A stretch of DNA of 64,000 nucleotides from Diaphorobacter sp. HDW4B (GTDB lineage: Bacteria > Pseudomonadota > Gammaproteobacteria > Burkholderiales > Burkholderiaceae_C). Within the stretch, counting starts at the first letter, position 1; each line of letters begins with the position of its first letter. The notes beneath the pieces were generated by a model. That model was given only the letters and a program-made list of their open reading frames with translations. It was not told the DNA's origin and did no database searches. Of the stretch, positions 8,026 to 15,349 are shown in pieces. The stretch lies in assembly GCF_011305535.1 (NCBI RefSeq), contig NZ_CP049905.1, positions 2,945,501 through 3,009,500 of the forward strand, given 5' to 3'. Position numbers and translations under genes: made by a program.

Positions 8026-9117
8026 TCAGGAAATCTTGGTCTCCAGATCCGAGTCGCTTTCTTCGTCCGGCACGTAGATGCGTGCCACGACGGGCTTGGT
8101 GAGGGTGGCGATGAAGCCGAAGCGTTCGTCGGGCGGCAGCAATTCCTGAATCGCCTCGAACAGTTTGACGGGGGCCATGCCCTTGCTCATCAGATTCTCG
8201 ACCTCGGGTTGGTCCGAGGTCCATTCGCTGCGCGAGAGGGCGCGCGCGGCGATGTCTTCGTCCATGAGGCGGCTGTGGATGAAGACCAGGTCGTGCTGCA
8301 CCTGGTCCCATTCCTTGGCGGAGATCGATCCGCTTTGCAGCAGGTGGGCCTTGAGCGCGTCGTCGAGTGCGTCGAGCAACGATGTGCGATGGTCTTCGTA
8401 GCCCATGCGCCATTGCGCTTCGCTGAGTTCGGGTTGTTTCTGCCCCAGTCGCGAGGCATTTTCCACGGCTCGGGTGCGGTATTCATCGAAGGTCGGCAAG
8501 GGGCGCGCGAGCTGGTAGTCGGTGCACTCGGCGTAGAAGCGCGTGTTGAGCGCCTTGATGTTCTTGGGCGTGATGTTGATGACCTGCGACTTCACGGGTT
8601 GATCGCGCATCCATTGCGTGACTTCCCGCGCGGAGGTGCCCAGCGGAAACTGCTTGTACTGGATATGCGGCGGGTAGTCCTCGGGGCGGTAGTACGGGTT
8701 CGTGCCCGCACCGAGCACGCTGCCGTCTTCGTAGAAGCGGATCACGTCAACACTGGTGAACATGTCGCGGCATTCCATGACGAGCGCGAGCGAGCCGTCC
8801 TTGTGATGCGCGCCGCTCCACAGTCGCGCATAGGGCATCTCGGGGATGGCGTAGCGGCCGGTCGAGCGGTACGACAGCGCCTTGAACTCGTTCATGTACT
8901 CCTTGACCAGCGGATCGCGGAACTCGATCTTTTCGAGCACCATGGTGATGCGCGGCTGAATCGGTGCAACGCCCGACGAACCCATGCTGGCGGCCGCGTT
9001 CACGATGTCGCCCAACTGGCGTTTGAAATAGTGCTTGAGGCCGTACTTGAGCAGCACGGCCAGCGCCAGAAAGCACAGCAGCACAGTGACGAGCACTGTC
9101 ATCATGGTGGACAGCAT
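8026..9117 (-). CDS. membrane-anchored protein of unknown function
   Basis: The 363-residue product has one N-terminal hydrophobic helix (about 5-25, TVLVTVLLCFLALAVLL) followed by a basic stretch (KHYFKRQ), then a soluble, charged domain with no domain I recognise. Tryptophan- and tyrosine-rich blocks (TNPYYRPEDYPPHIQYKQF, AQWRMGYEDHR) and an acidic C-terminus (DEESDSDLETK) are visible. Topology would be one membrane anchor with a large soluble domain. It is transcribed away from the rtcB-prfH module and shares its upstream region, which contains a direct repeat. Its 3' end faces the Bug gene with an 18 bp gap. No function is proposed. Confidence 0.75.
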   Translation of the reverse strand: MLSTMMTVLVTVLLCFLALAVLLKYGLKHYFKRQLGDIVNAAASMGSSGVAPIQPRITMVLEKIEFRDPLVKEYMNEFKALSYRSTGRYAIPEMPYARLWSGAHHKDGSLALVMECRDMFTSVDVIRFYEDGSVLGAGTNPYYRPEDYPPHIQYKQFPLGTSAREVTQWMRDQPVKSQVINITPKNIKALNTRFYAECTDYQLARPLPTFDEYRTRAVENASRLGQKQPELSEAQWRMGYEDHRTSLLDALDDALKAHLLQSGSISAKEWDQVQHDLVFIHSRLMDEDIAARALSRSEWTSDQPEVENLMSKGMAPVKLFEAIQELLPPDERFGFIATLTKPVVARIYVPDEESDSDLETKIS

Positions 9118-9139
9118 GCTTGGTGAAGGAATTGAAATT

Positions 9140-9196
9140 TATCGATATGTAGATGATGATAGTTTTTGTGTTATTTGTCACGTATCGATTTGTAGA
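9140..9196. repeat. pair of 14-bp direct repeats in a divergent intergenic region
   Basis: TATCGATATGTAGA at 9140-9153 recurs as TATCGATTTGTAGA at 9183-9196, 13 of 14 identical, with starts 43 bp apart (about four helical turns). The stretch is markedly AT-rich compared with its surroundings. It lies just upstream of the membrane-protein gene ending at 9117 and of the rtcB leader, so it could be a regulator-binding pair. No regulator is identified. Confidence 0.5.
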
Positions 9197-9269
9197 AGCC
9201 TTGGAAGCCCCCGTGGATTGACACTGCTGCGTGAACACAACGCATGTTCGCAACGCCGTACTGCATCGC

Positions 9270-9298
9270 TTGCTATCACTCATGTGCGTCGTTAGACT
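9270..9298 (+). promoter_or_regulatory. candidate sigma-70 promoter before the rtcB leader
   Basis: TTGCTA (9270-9275) and TAGACT (9293-9298) are separated by 17 bp and each match 4 of 6 consensus bases. They lie about 75 bp before the start of the short leader ORF. A TTGACA at 9218-9223 is a better -35 but has no convincing -10 at 16-18 bp. Low confidence without mapping of transcript ends. Confidence 0.3.
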
Positions 9299-9372
9299 TT
9301 GTCGCTTGTTTCGTGCGCAACGCACCCAACAGTTCTCTTTTTCCTCATCACTCAAACGCAAGGAGCAGCATC

Positions 9373-9444
9373 ATGAACAAGACTGCAGAACAACAAAAAG
9401 ACCGCATCGTTTGCCGCGTGAACGAGGTGGCCGCGCAGGCCTGA
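9373..9444 (+). CDS. short leader ORF (23 codons) upstream of rtcB-prfH
   Basis: An ATG at 9373 follows a strong ribosome site (AAGGAG, 7 nt spacing) and opens a 23-residue frame (MNKTAEQQKDRIVCRV...) ending at TGA 9442-9444. The peptide has no signal or membrane segment. The site is far stronger than that in front of rtcB, 233 bp downstream. It is followed by a pyrimidine-rich run and two stem-loops. A leader-peptide role, with its translation reporting ribosome state, is an inference. It may instead be a free-standing micro-protein or untranslated. Confidence 0.45.
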   Translation: MNKTAEQQKDRIVCRVNEVAAQA

Positions 9445-9676
9445 GTTTCTTTTCTCTTTCTTTGCTGTCGGGCGTTTTCAACCCAACTGGTTGAGGCGCT
9501 TGCGCATCCAGCCCACAGGGCGTTGATCCGTTCATCACGGGATCACGCCAAGGTCTGACAGACAGAGCCCATCCGGACTGCCCGCCGCTCGCGTTCATCG
9601 CGATGCAAGCACGCATGTTTTCGCGCAGCGTTTTTGCACGCTCGCGAAGGATTTCTCCTGTTCGGATTTCATTCTC
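9445..9676 (+). other. structured leader between the short ORF and rtcB
   Basis: A pyrimidine-rich tract (TTTCTTTTCTCTTTCTTT) follows the short ORF. It is succeeded by a hairpin TCAACC/GGTTGA with loop CAACT (9478-9494) and a second, longer stem-loop, GCGTTGATCCGT pairing with ACGGGATCACGC (9520-9548) with two bulges and a 5-nt loop. Neither has a terminator U-tract. No gene was found in these 232 bp. A role in regulating rtcB translation or transcript stability is possible. Confidence 0.45.
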
Positions 9677-10852
9677 ATGGGCAATACCCCCATTTCTTTT
9701 CAGCAAGGCGACGCGGCGCAGGTGCGCGTGTTTGCCAACGAGCGCGTGTGGCTTGAAGACGCCGCGCTCGAACAACTTCGCATCACTGCCCGGCTCGCGC
9801 ACATCCGCGCGGCAGTCGGCCTGCCGGATTTGCATCCCGGTCGCGGTTATCCCGTGGGTGCGGCGTTCTTTTCCGTGAATCACTTTTATCCCGCTCTGGT
9901 GGGTGGAGACATTGGCTGCGGCATGGGGCTGTGGCGCACCGACTTGCGCGCGCATTCGGCGTCGGCAAGCAAGTTTGAAAAGCAGCTTGGCAGCATCGAC
10001 GGGCCTCTGCCTGATTCGTTGATGGACGACGCGCTGAGGCAGCTCGACGGCATTGCCATCGACCACCTTCCGGCAACCCGCGAGATGCTCGCGCAAAGCT
10101 TGGGCACGATCGGCGGCGGCAACCATTTTGCGGAGTTGCAGGTGGTCGACGAGGTCTATGCCAAAGACGACGAACGCATCGACAAGAAGCGCGTGCATCT
10201 GCTGGTGCACAGCGGCTCGCGCGGGCTGGGTGGCGCGATTTTGCGCAAGCATGTGGAGCTGTTCGGGCACGCCGGTCTGGCGGCCGACTCCGGTGCGGCG
10301 CGCGAGTATCTTGCCGAGCATGATGCGGCGCTGGACTTCGCGTGCCTCAATCGCATCTGGATCGCACGGCGCATGCTGCAGGCGATTCGCGCGGAGGCGG
10401 AGTTGCTGCTCGATGTGAGCCACAACCATGTGCTGCCCGCAGTGCACGACGGCGAATCGGGCTTTCTGCACCGCAAGGGCGCGACGCCTGCGGACCAGGG
10501 GCTGGTGATGATTCCGGGCTCGCGTGGCGACTACAGCTATCTGGTCGAACCGGTGACGGATCGGCACGAGGCGCTGGATTCGCTCGCGCACGGCGCGGGT
10601 CGCAAATGGGCGCGCACCGATTGCATGGGCCGTCTTTCGCACAAGTTCAAGTCGGACGAGTTGCGCAAGACGAAGTTCGGCAGCACGGTGATCTGCAACG
10701 ACAAGGAACTGCTGTACGAAGAGGCTCCGCAGGCCTACAAGGATGTGGACTCGGTCGTCGCTGCGTTGGTGGATGCCGGGCTGGTGCGCTTGATCGCGCG
10801 CTTCAGGCCGCTGCTCACCTACAAGAAAGGAGCGCTGGTCCCATGCTGCTGA
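9677..10852 (+). CDS. rtcB: RNA-splicing ligase RtcB (PrfH-associated type)
   Basis: The 391-residue protein has every RtcB landmark: GGDIGCGMG (Mn ligands Asp78 and Cys81), GTIGGGNHF (His150), VHSGSRGLG (His178), SHNHV, RKGATPA, GSRGDYSYLV and LAHGAGRK with the guanylated His305. RtcB joins RNA 2',3'-cyclic phosphate or 3'-phosphate ends to 5'-OH ends using GTP and Mn2+. Its start at ATG 9677 has only a weak ribosome site. Its last 10 bp overlap the next gene, prfH, so the two are translationally coupled. Pairing with prfH marks it as the RtcB2 type thought to mend 16S rRNA cut in the decoding centre. No rtcR or rtcA is present. Confidence 0.93.
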   Translation: MGNTPISFQQGDAAQVRVFANERVWLEDAALEQLRITARLAHIRAAVGLPDLHPGRGYPVGAAFFSVNHFYPALVGGDIGCGMGLWRTDLRAHSASASKFEKQLGSIDGPLPDSLMDDALRQLDGIAIDHLPATREMLAQSLGTIGGGNHFAELQVVDEVYAKDDERIDKKRVHLLVHSGSRGLGGAILRKHVELFGHAGLAADSGAAREYLAEHDAALDFACLNRIWIARRMLQAIRAEAELLLDVSHNHVLPAVHDGESGFLHRKGATPADQGLVMIPGSRGDYSYLVEPVTDRHEALDSLAHGAGRKWARTDCMGRLSHKFKSDELRKTKFGSTVICNDKELLYEEAPQAYKDVDSVVAALVDAGLVRLIARFRPLLTYKKGALVPCC

Positions 10853-11457
10853 TGTTGGTACAGATCACGGCCGCGCAAGGGCCGGCCGAGTGCGAGCGCG
10901 CGGTGGACATCGCCCTGCGCGCCATGTTGCGCGATGCGGTAAAGCACGGCGTGGATTTGCAGATCGTGGAGGAAAACGCCACGACTTTTGGGTTCAAGTC
11001 GGTGCTGTTGCAGGCGCGTGGTGATGCGGCGAGTGGCTGGCTGCGGCAATGGGAGGGCAGTGTGCAGTGCGTGTTTGCCAGCCCGTTCCGTCCGGGCCAC
11101 AGGCGCAAAAACTGGTTTGTGGGCATCCGGCGCTGCGAGGTGCCCGAGCAGGGTGCGTCGCTGGACGAGCTTGATGAAAGTGACTTGCGCTTTCAGGCCT
11201 GTCGCGCTTCGGGCAAGGGCGGGCAGCATGTGAACACCACGGATTCCGCCGTGCATGCAACGCATCTGCCGAGCGGCATCTCCGTGAAGGTGATGACCGA
11301 GCGCAGCCAGCATGCCAACAAGCGGCTGGCCAAGGCGCTGATCGCCATGAAGCTGCAGCAACTGGCCGAGCAAAGCGCCGATGCGGCCAGGCACGACCGC
11401 AATCAGCAGCACTGGTCGCTGGAGCGGGGCAATCCGGTGCGGGTGCTGCGCGAGTAA
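10843..11457 (+). CDS. prfH: peptide chain release factor homologue PrfH
   Basis: The 204-residue protein is a short class-I release-factor relative. The catalytic GGQ loop is intact (ASGKGGQHVNTTDSAV, Gly126-Gly127-Gln128), followed by the usual SGISVKVMTERSQHANKRLA helix region. The N-terminal part (about 1-105, with ASPFRPGHRRKNWFVGI) replaces the RF1/RF2 codon-recognition domain. ATG 10843 lies inside the end of rtcB, a 10-bp overlap. Work on the E. coli rtcB2-prfH operon indicates that PrfH releases peptide from ribosomes with damaged 16S rRNA so that RtcB2 can religate it. The same job is inferred here. Confidence 0.93.
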   Translation: MLLMLVQITAAQGPAECERAVDIALRAMLRDAVKHGVDLQIVEENATTFGFKSVLLQARGDAASGWLRQWEGSVQCVFASPFRPGHRRKNWFVGIRRCEVPEQGASLDELDESDLRFQACRASGKGGQHVNTTDSAVHATHLPSGISVKVMTERSQHANKRLAKALIAMKLQQLAEQSADAARHDRNQQHWSLERGNPVRVLRE

Positions 11458-11467
11458 GCTGGGAAAA

Positions 11468-11586
11468 GTGGGGCATCGGAACGCGTCGTGGGGTGACTTT
11501 CGATGGCGTCCGATGCTCCCACCTAATAAGGTAATGTCGCTTTTGCCTGAAACGGGTGGAATATGTACCCTGCATGTAACCCGTTT
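11468..11586. other. two stem-loops between prfH and pyk
   Basis: The bases 11468-11484 (GTGGGGCATCGGAACGC) can pair with 11506-11522 (GCGTCCGATGCTCCCAC), giving a stem of about 16 pairs with a single bulge and a 21-nt loop. Farther on, AAACGGGT (11550-11557) pairs with ACCCGTTT (11579-11586) and is followed by a short T-rich run. These probably separate the rtcB-prfH transcript from pyk, though neither is a textbook terminator. Confidence 0.45.
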
Positions 11587-11630
11587 TGTGCAAAAATTGA
11601 AACTCGATTACACAAACCGACGAGAGACTG

Positions 11631-13073
11631 ATGGTCATGCATATCCGACGCGCTACCAAGATTGTTGCCACTCTGGGCCCCGCCTCCAGCGATCCGGCGC
11701 TGCTGGAAAAAATGATTGCCTCGGGCCTGAACGTGGTGCGACTGAACTTCAGCCACGGCAAGGCGCAGGACCACATCGACCGCGCCGAGATGGTGCGCGC
11801 CGCCGCTCTGCGCGCGGGCCGCGAGGTGGCGATCATGGCCGACCTGCAGGGCCCGAAGATCCGCGTCGGCAAGTTCGCCGATGGCAAGGTCATGCTGGAA
11901 GACGGCGCTGCGTTCGTGCTCGATGCCTCGCGCACCGAGCCGGGCGACATCAACGGCGTGGGTCTGGATTACAAGGAACTGCCGCGCGACGTGCGTCCCG
12001 GTGACATGCTGCTGCTCAACGATGGCCTGATCGTGCTGGAGGTAACGGCTGTGCGCGGCGACGCGGTGCACACGGTGGTGAAGATCGGCGGTGAGTTGTC
12101 GAACAACAAGGGCATCAACAAGCAAGGCGGCGGCCTGACCGCCCCCGCGCTGACCGCCAAGGACATGGACGACATCAAGACTGCGATGAGCTTTCAGGCC
12201 GATTACGTGGCGGTGAGCTTTCCCAAGAACGCGACCGACATGGAAATGGCGCGCCAGCTGTGCTACGTGGCAGCGGCGGGCACGGGCCATCGTCCGGGGT
12301 TGATCGCCAAGATCGAGCGCGCCGAAGCTGTGCCGCTGCTCGAAGAAATTCTGCGCGCTTCCGACGGCATCATGGTCGCGCGTGGCGACCTGGCGGTGGA
12401 AGTGGGCAATGCGGCTGTTCCGGCGCTGCAAAAGAAAATGATCAAGATGGCGCGCGACATGGACAAGTTCGTGATCACCGCCACGCAGATGATGGAGTCG
12501 ATGATCACCAACCCCGTGCCGACGCGCGCCGAAGTGAGCGACGTGGCGAACGCCGTGCTCGACGGCACCGACGCGGTGATGCTGAGCGCGGAAACTGCTG
12601 CTGGCCGCTATCCGCTGGAGACCGTGCGCGAGATGGCGACCATCTGCGCGGCGGCCGAGGCGGCGGAAGATCCGGATCGCGACGACGATTTCCACGGCCA
12701 GACGCTCGGCCGCATCGACCAGTCGATTGCCATGGGTGCGCTGTTCACGGCGCACCATCTGGGCGCGAAGGCGATTGTGGCGATGACGGATTCCGGCTCG
12801 ACCGCGCTGTGGATGAGCCGCCACCGCATTCATATTCCGATCTACGCGCTGACCCCGAAGGTGGCCACGCAGCGCAAGATGGCGATGTACCGCAACGTGC
12901 GTCCGCTGCTCATGGACACCAGCGCCGACCGCGACACTGCGCTCGATCAGGCGGAAACCCACCTGAAGCTGCGCAACATCGTTCAGCAGGGTGATCTGTA
13001 CGTGATCACCTGCGGCGAGCCTATGGGAGCGCCGGGTGGGACGAATATGCTGAAGATCTGCCGCGCGCAGTAA
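11631..13073 (+). CDS. pyk: pyruvate kinase
   Basis: The 480-residue enzyme converts phosphoenolpyruvate and ADP to pyruvate and ATP, the last step of glycolysis. Family signatures are present in order: RRATKIVATLGPASSD at the start, VVRLNFSHG, MADLQGPKIRVG, the B-domain, LIAKIERAEAV (active-site Lys and Glu), IMVARGDLAVE, ITATQMMESM, DGTDAVMLSAETAAG, and a C-terminal allosteric domain ending MLKICRAQ. Length matches bacterial class II pyruvate kinases. An alternative ATG lies 6 bp downstream at 11637. The gene's last 53 bp overlap the convergent PAP2 gene. Confidence 0.95.
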   Translation: MVMHIRRATKIVATLGPASSDPALLEKMIASGLNVVRLNFSHGKAQDHIDRAEMVRAAALRAGREVAIMADLQGPKIRVGKFADGKVMLEDGAAFVLDASRTEPGDINGVGLDYKELPRDVRPGDMLLLNDGLIVLEVTAVRGDAVHTVVKIGGELSNNKGINKQGGGLTAPALTAKDMDDIKTAMSFQADYVAVSFPKNATDMEMARQLCYVAAAGTGHRPGLIAKIERAEAVPLLEEILRASDGIMVARGDLAVEVGNAAVPALQKKMIKMARDMDKFVITATQMMESMITNPVPTRAEVSDVANAVLDGTDAVMLSAETAAGRYPLETVREMATICAAAEAAEDPDRDDDFHGQTLGRIDQSIAMGALFTAHHLGAKAIVAMTDSGSTALWMSRHRIHIPIYALTPKVATQRKMAMYRNVRPLLMDTSADRDTALDQAETHLKLRNIVQQGDLYVITCGEPMGAPGGTNMLKICRAQ

Positions 13074-13620
13074 CGCGGATCTGCTTGAGGAGTTGCCTGA
13101 TGGCCGCGGCGGTCAGGCTGGCTGCGCAGACGCCGACCAATGCGCCGCCGAGCACGTCGGAGGGCGTGTGCACGCCAAGGCACACGCGGCTCCAGCCAAT
13201 TCCGACGGCACACAACCAGGCTGCGGCGATCACTGGCCGACCCAGCGCCATGCGGCGGATGTGCGGCGCGAGCAGTAGTCCTTGCGCCAGTGCGAAGGCG
13301 ATCGTGGCATGCATGCTTGGAAAGCCGGCGCGAGCGGAGTGTTCGATCCACTGGACTCCCCAGCCCATCTGTGCCGGACGCAAGCTGGGCCAGTGCTGGC
13401 GAATGAGGTAGGCGATGAGCGCAGCCAGCGCGATGGAAGCGATCACTCCCAGCAGATCGCGCTGCACGGGCTTGCGCGCAAACATGAGCGCGCCAACGAC
13501 CGAGCCCGTCAGGCAAAGCGGAAGCCCCAACGAAAGCCATTTGGCCGCAGACAGCACTGCCACAGGCGTGACCGTGGTGGCGTTCAGGAAAAGAAAGAGT
13601 GCGTGGTCGAAAGGCAGCAT
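13021..13620 (-). CDS. PAP2-family membrane phosphatase
   Basis: The 199-residue protein has several hydrophobic helices and the three PAP2 phosphatase motifs: RQHWPSLRP (the usual leading Lys is Arg), PSMHATIAF (PSGH-type) and SRVCLGVHTPSDV with the catalytic His and Asp. Such enzymes dephosphorylate undecaprenyl diphosphate or phospholipid phosphates at the outer face of the inner membrane. Members of this size often act as lipid-carrier recycling phosphatases; that is family knowledge, not proof here. The last 53 bp overlap the end of pyk on the other strand. Confidence 0.8.
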   Translation of the reverse strand: MLPFDHALFLFLNATTVTPVAVLSAAKWLSLGLPLCLTGSVVGALMFARKPVQRDLLGVIASIALAALIAYLIRQHWPSLRPAQMGWGVQWIEHSARAGFPSMHATIAFALAQGLLLAPHIRRMALGRPVIAAAWLCAVGIGWSRVCLGVHTPSDVLGGALVGVCAASLTAAAIRQLLKQIRVTARGRSSAYSSHPALP

Positions 13621-13884
13621 GTCCGGGCGTGGCGACTATGGCCGTCTAGGGGAAACAGCGCTCAATCTATGCCTCGAACATGAAGGCAGTCTGAACGTTG
13701 GATGAAATCTTCAAGAAAAACCGCATTTGCGGTCAACTTGGCGCTTGGCGCTAAAATCAAGAGTTACCAACCGGTTACCAAGATCGCCAGAGACTGAGCG
13801 ACAGTGGCATTTCCCCAAATGCTCACAGGTGCTCCCAAGCGAACCGGTTCAAGTCGATCAACAAACTCTTCAACGGAATACCCC

Positions 13885-14949
13885 ATGCCTCTCGTCTCGA
13901 TGCGCGAATTGCTCGACCATGCTGCTGAAAACGGCTATGGCATCCCAGCTTTCAACGTGAACAACCTGGAACAGGTTCAGGCCGTGATGGCGGCTGCAGA
14001 CGAAGTGGGCGCGCCCGTCATCCTGCAGGCCAGCGCTGGCGCTCGCAAGTACGCGGGTGAATCGTTCATCAAGCACCTGATCCAGGCGGCCGTTGAAGCC
14101 TATCCCCACATTCCTCTGGTCATGCACCAGGACCACGGCACATCGCCCGCGATCTGCCAGGGCGCTCTGAATCTGGGTTTCGGCTCGGTGATGATGGACG
14201 GCTCGCTGCGTGACGACGGCAAGACTCCCGCTGACTTCGACTACAACGTGGACGTGACCCGCAAGGTCGTGGAAATGGCCCACAAGATCGGCGCGACCGT
14301 CGAAGGCGAACTGGGCTGCCTCGGTTCGCTCGAAACCGGTCTGGCTGGTGAAGAAGACGGCGTGGGCGCTGAAGGCGTGCTCGACCACTCCGCACTGCTG
14401 ACCGACCCCGAAGAGGCCGCTCAATTCGTGAAGGCCACCCAACTGGACGCGCTGGCGATTGCCATCGGCACCAGCCACGGCGCCTACAAGTTCTCGCGCA
14501 AGCCCACAGGCGACATCCTGTCGATCCAGCGCGTCAAGGAAATCCACGCCCGTCTGCCCAACACCCACCTGGTGATGCACGGCTCGTCGTCGGTTCCGCA
14601 AGACCTGCTGGCAATCATCAACCAGTTCGGCGGCAAGATGAAGGAAACCTACGGCGTGCCTGTCGAGGAAATCCAGGAAGCCATCAAGTTCGGCGTGCGC
14701 AAGATCAACATCGACACCGACATCCGTCTGGCCATGACCGGCGCGGTCCGCAAGTTTCAGGCCGAGAATCCAGACAAGTTCGACATGCGTGAATGGATGA
14801 AGCCCGCACGCGAAGCCGCCAAGCAGATCTGCAAGCAGCGCTACGTGGAATTCGGTTGCTCTGGTCAAGCTTCCTCGATCAAGGGCGTCCCGCTGACCGA
14901 AATGGCGGCAAAATACGCTGCTGGTTCACTCAAGCAAGTAGTGAACTGA
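13885..14949 (+). CDS. fba: fructose-bisphosphate aldolase, class II
   Basis: The 354-residue zinc aldolase carries the class II (CbbA/FbaA-like) signatures: [21 protein letters not shown] (Zn ligand His), [48 protein letters not shown] and [12 protein letters not shown]. It interconverts fructose-1,6-bisphosphate with DHAP and glyceraldehyde-3-phosphate. I start at ATG 13885 (PLVSMRELL), the usual start of the family, though the frame stays open 81 bp farther up. A strong terminator follows. It sits near pyk, as in many Burkholderiales. Confidence 0.95.
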   Translation: MPLVSMRELLDHAAENGYGIPAFNVNNLEQVQAVMAAADEVGAPVILQASAGARKYAGESFIKHLIQAAVEAYPHIPLVMHQDHGTSPAICQGALNLGFGSVMMDGSLRDDGKTPADFDYNVDVTRKVVEMAHKIGATVEGELGCLGSLETGLAGEEDGVGAEGVLDHSALLTDPEEAAQFVKATQLDALAIAIGTSHGAYKFSRKPTGDILSIQRVKEIHARLPNTHLVMHGSSSVPQDLLAIINQFGGKMKETYGVPVEEIQEAIKFGVRKINIDTDIRLAMTGAVRKFQAENPDKFDMREWMKPAREAAKQICKQRYVEFGCSGQASSIKGVPLTEMAAKYAAGSLKQVVN

Positions 14950-14977
14950 TCATTTTCTGCTCCAGTGGAAAGTGCCG

Positions 14978-15019
14978 AAACCCGGCGTCCTTGAAAAAGG
15001 CGCCGGGTTTTGCTTTTTT
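14978..15019 (+). terminator. rho-independent terminator of fba
   Basis: AAACCCGGCG (14978-14987) and CGCCGGGTTT (15001-15010) form a perfect 10-bp stem with a 13-nt loop, followed by TGCTTTTTT. It lies 29 bp after the fba stop. Confidence 0.92.
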
Positions 15020-15349
15020 GACGCCTGAATCGACATGAGTAGCTGGGGTTAACCCTTGAATTTCTGGTTTTTGGCAAGGTTTTTGTAAGCTTTTTGCCTA
15101 CTTTGGCAGCAGTAGCTGAAGAGTCGAGCAGAATGCACGGCAGTTTCAGCCGCTGTCGCCTCGCCGGACTACCCGTCCGGTTGGAGGATGCGCGCAGCCG
15201 CCATCGTTTGGACAATTGCCAGCTTGATCCTGGCACGAAGGGGAGACCCGGAGCATGTTTGCGTTGCCCTTGCCGTGTGGCGGTGGGCGCGCCCGGACGT
15301 CGCAAGGGGGCTCTCCAGGGAAGAAGAATTCAAAACTCCAGGAGAAACC
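15020..15349 (+). other. non-coding region upstream of the pnt operon
   Basis: No gene is supported in these 330 bp. Its first half is T-rich (GGTTTTTGGCAAGGTTTTTG), a plausible promoter zone for pntAA. A perfect hairpin CCGGAC/GTCCGG with a TACCC loop lies at about 15167-15183, followed directly by TTGGAGG. Short open frames here have no conserved look, and pntAA has its own strong ribosome site, so I read this as leader. Confidence 0.5.

Noticed and set aside
9215-9230. Sigma-54 promoter for rtcB
   Set aside because: GG and GC are 9 rather than 10 bases apart and no rtcR activator gene is present, so a sigma-54 site is not supported.
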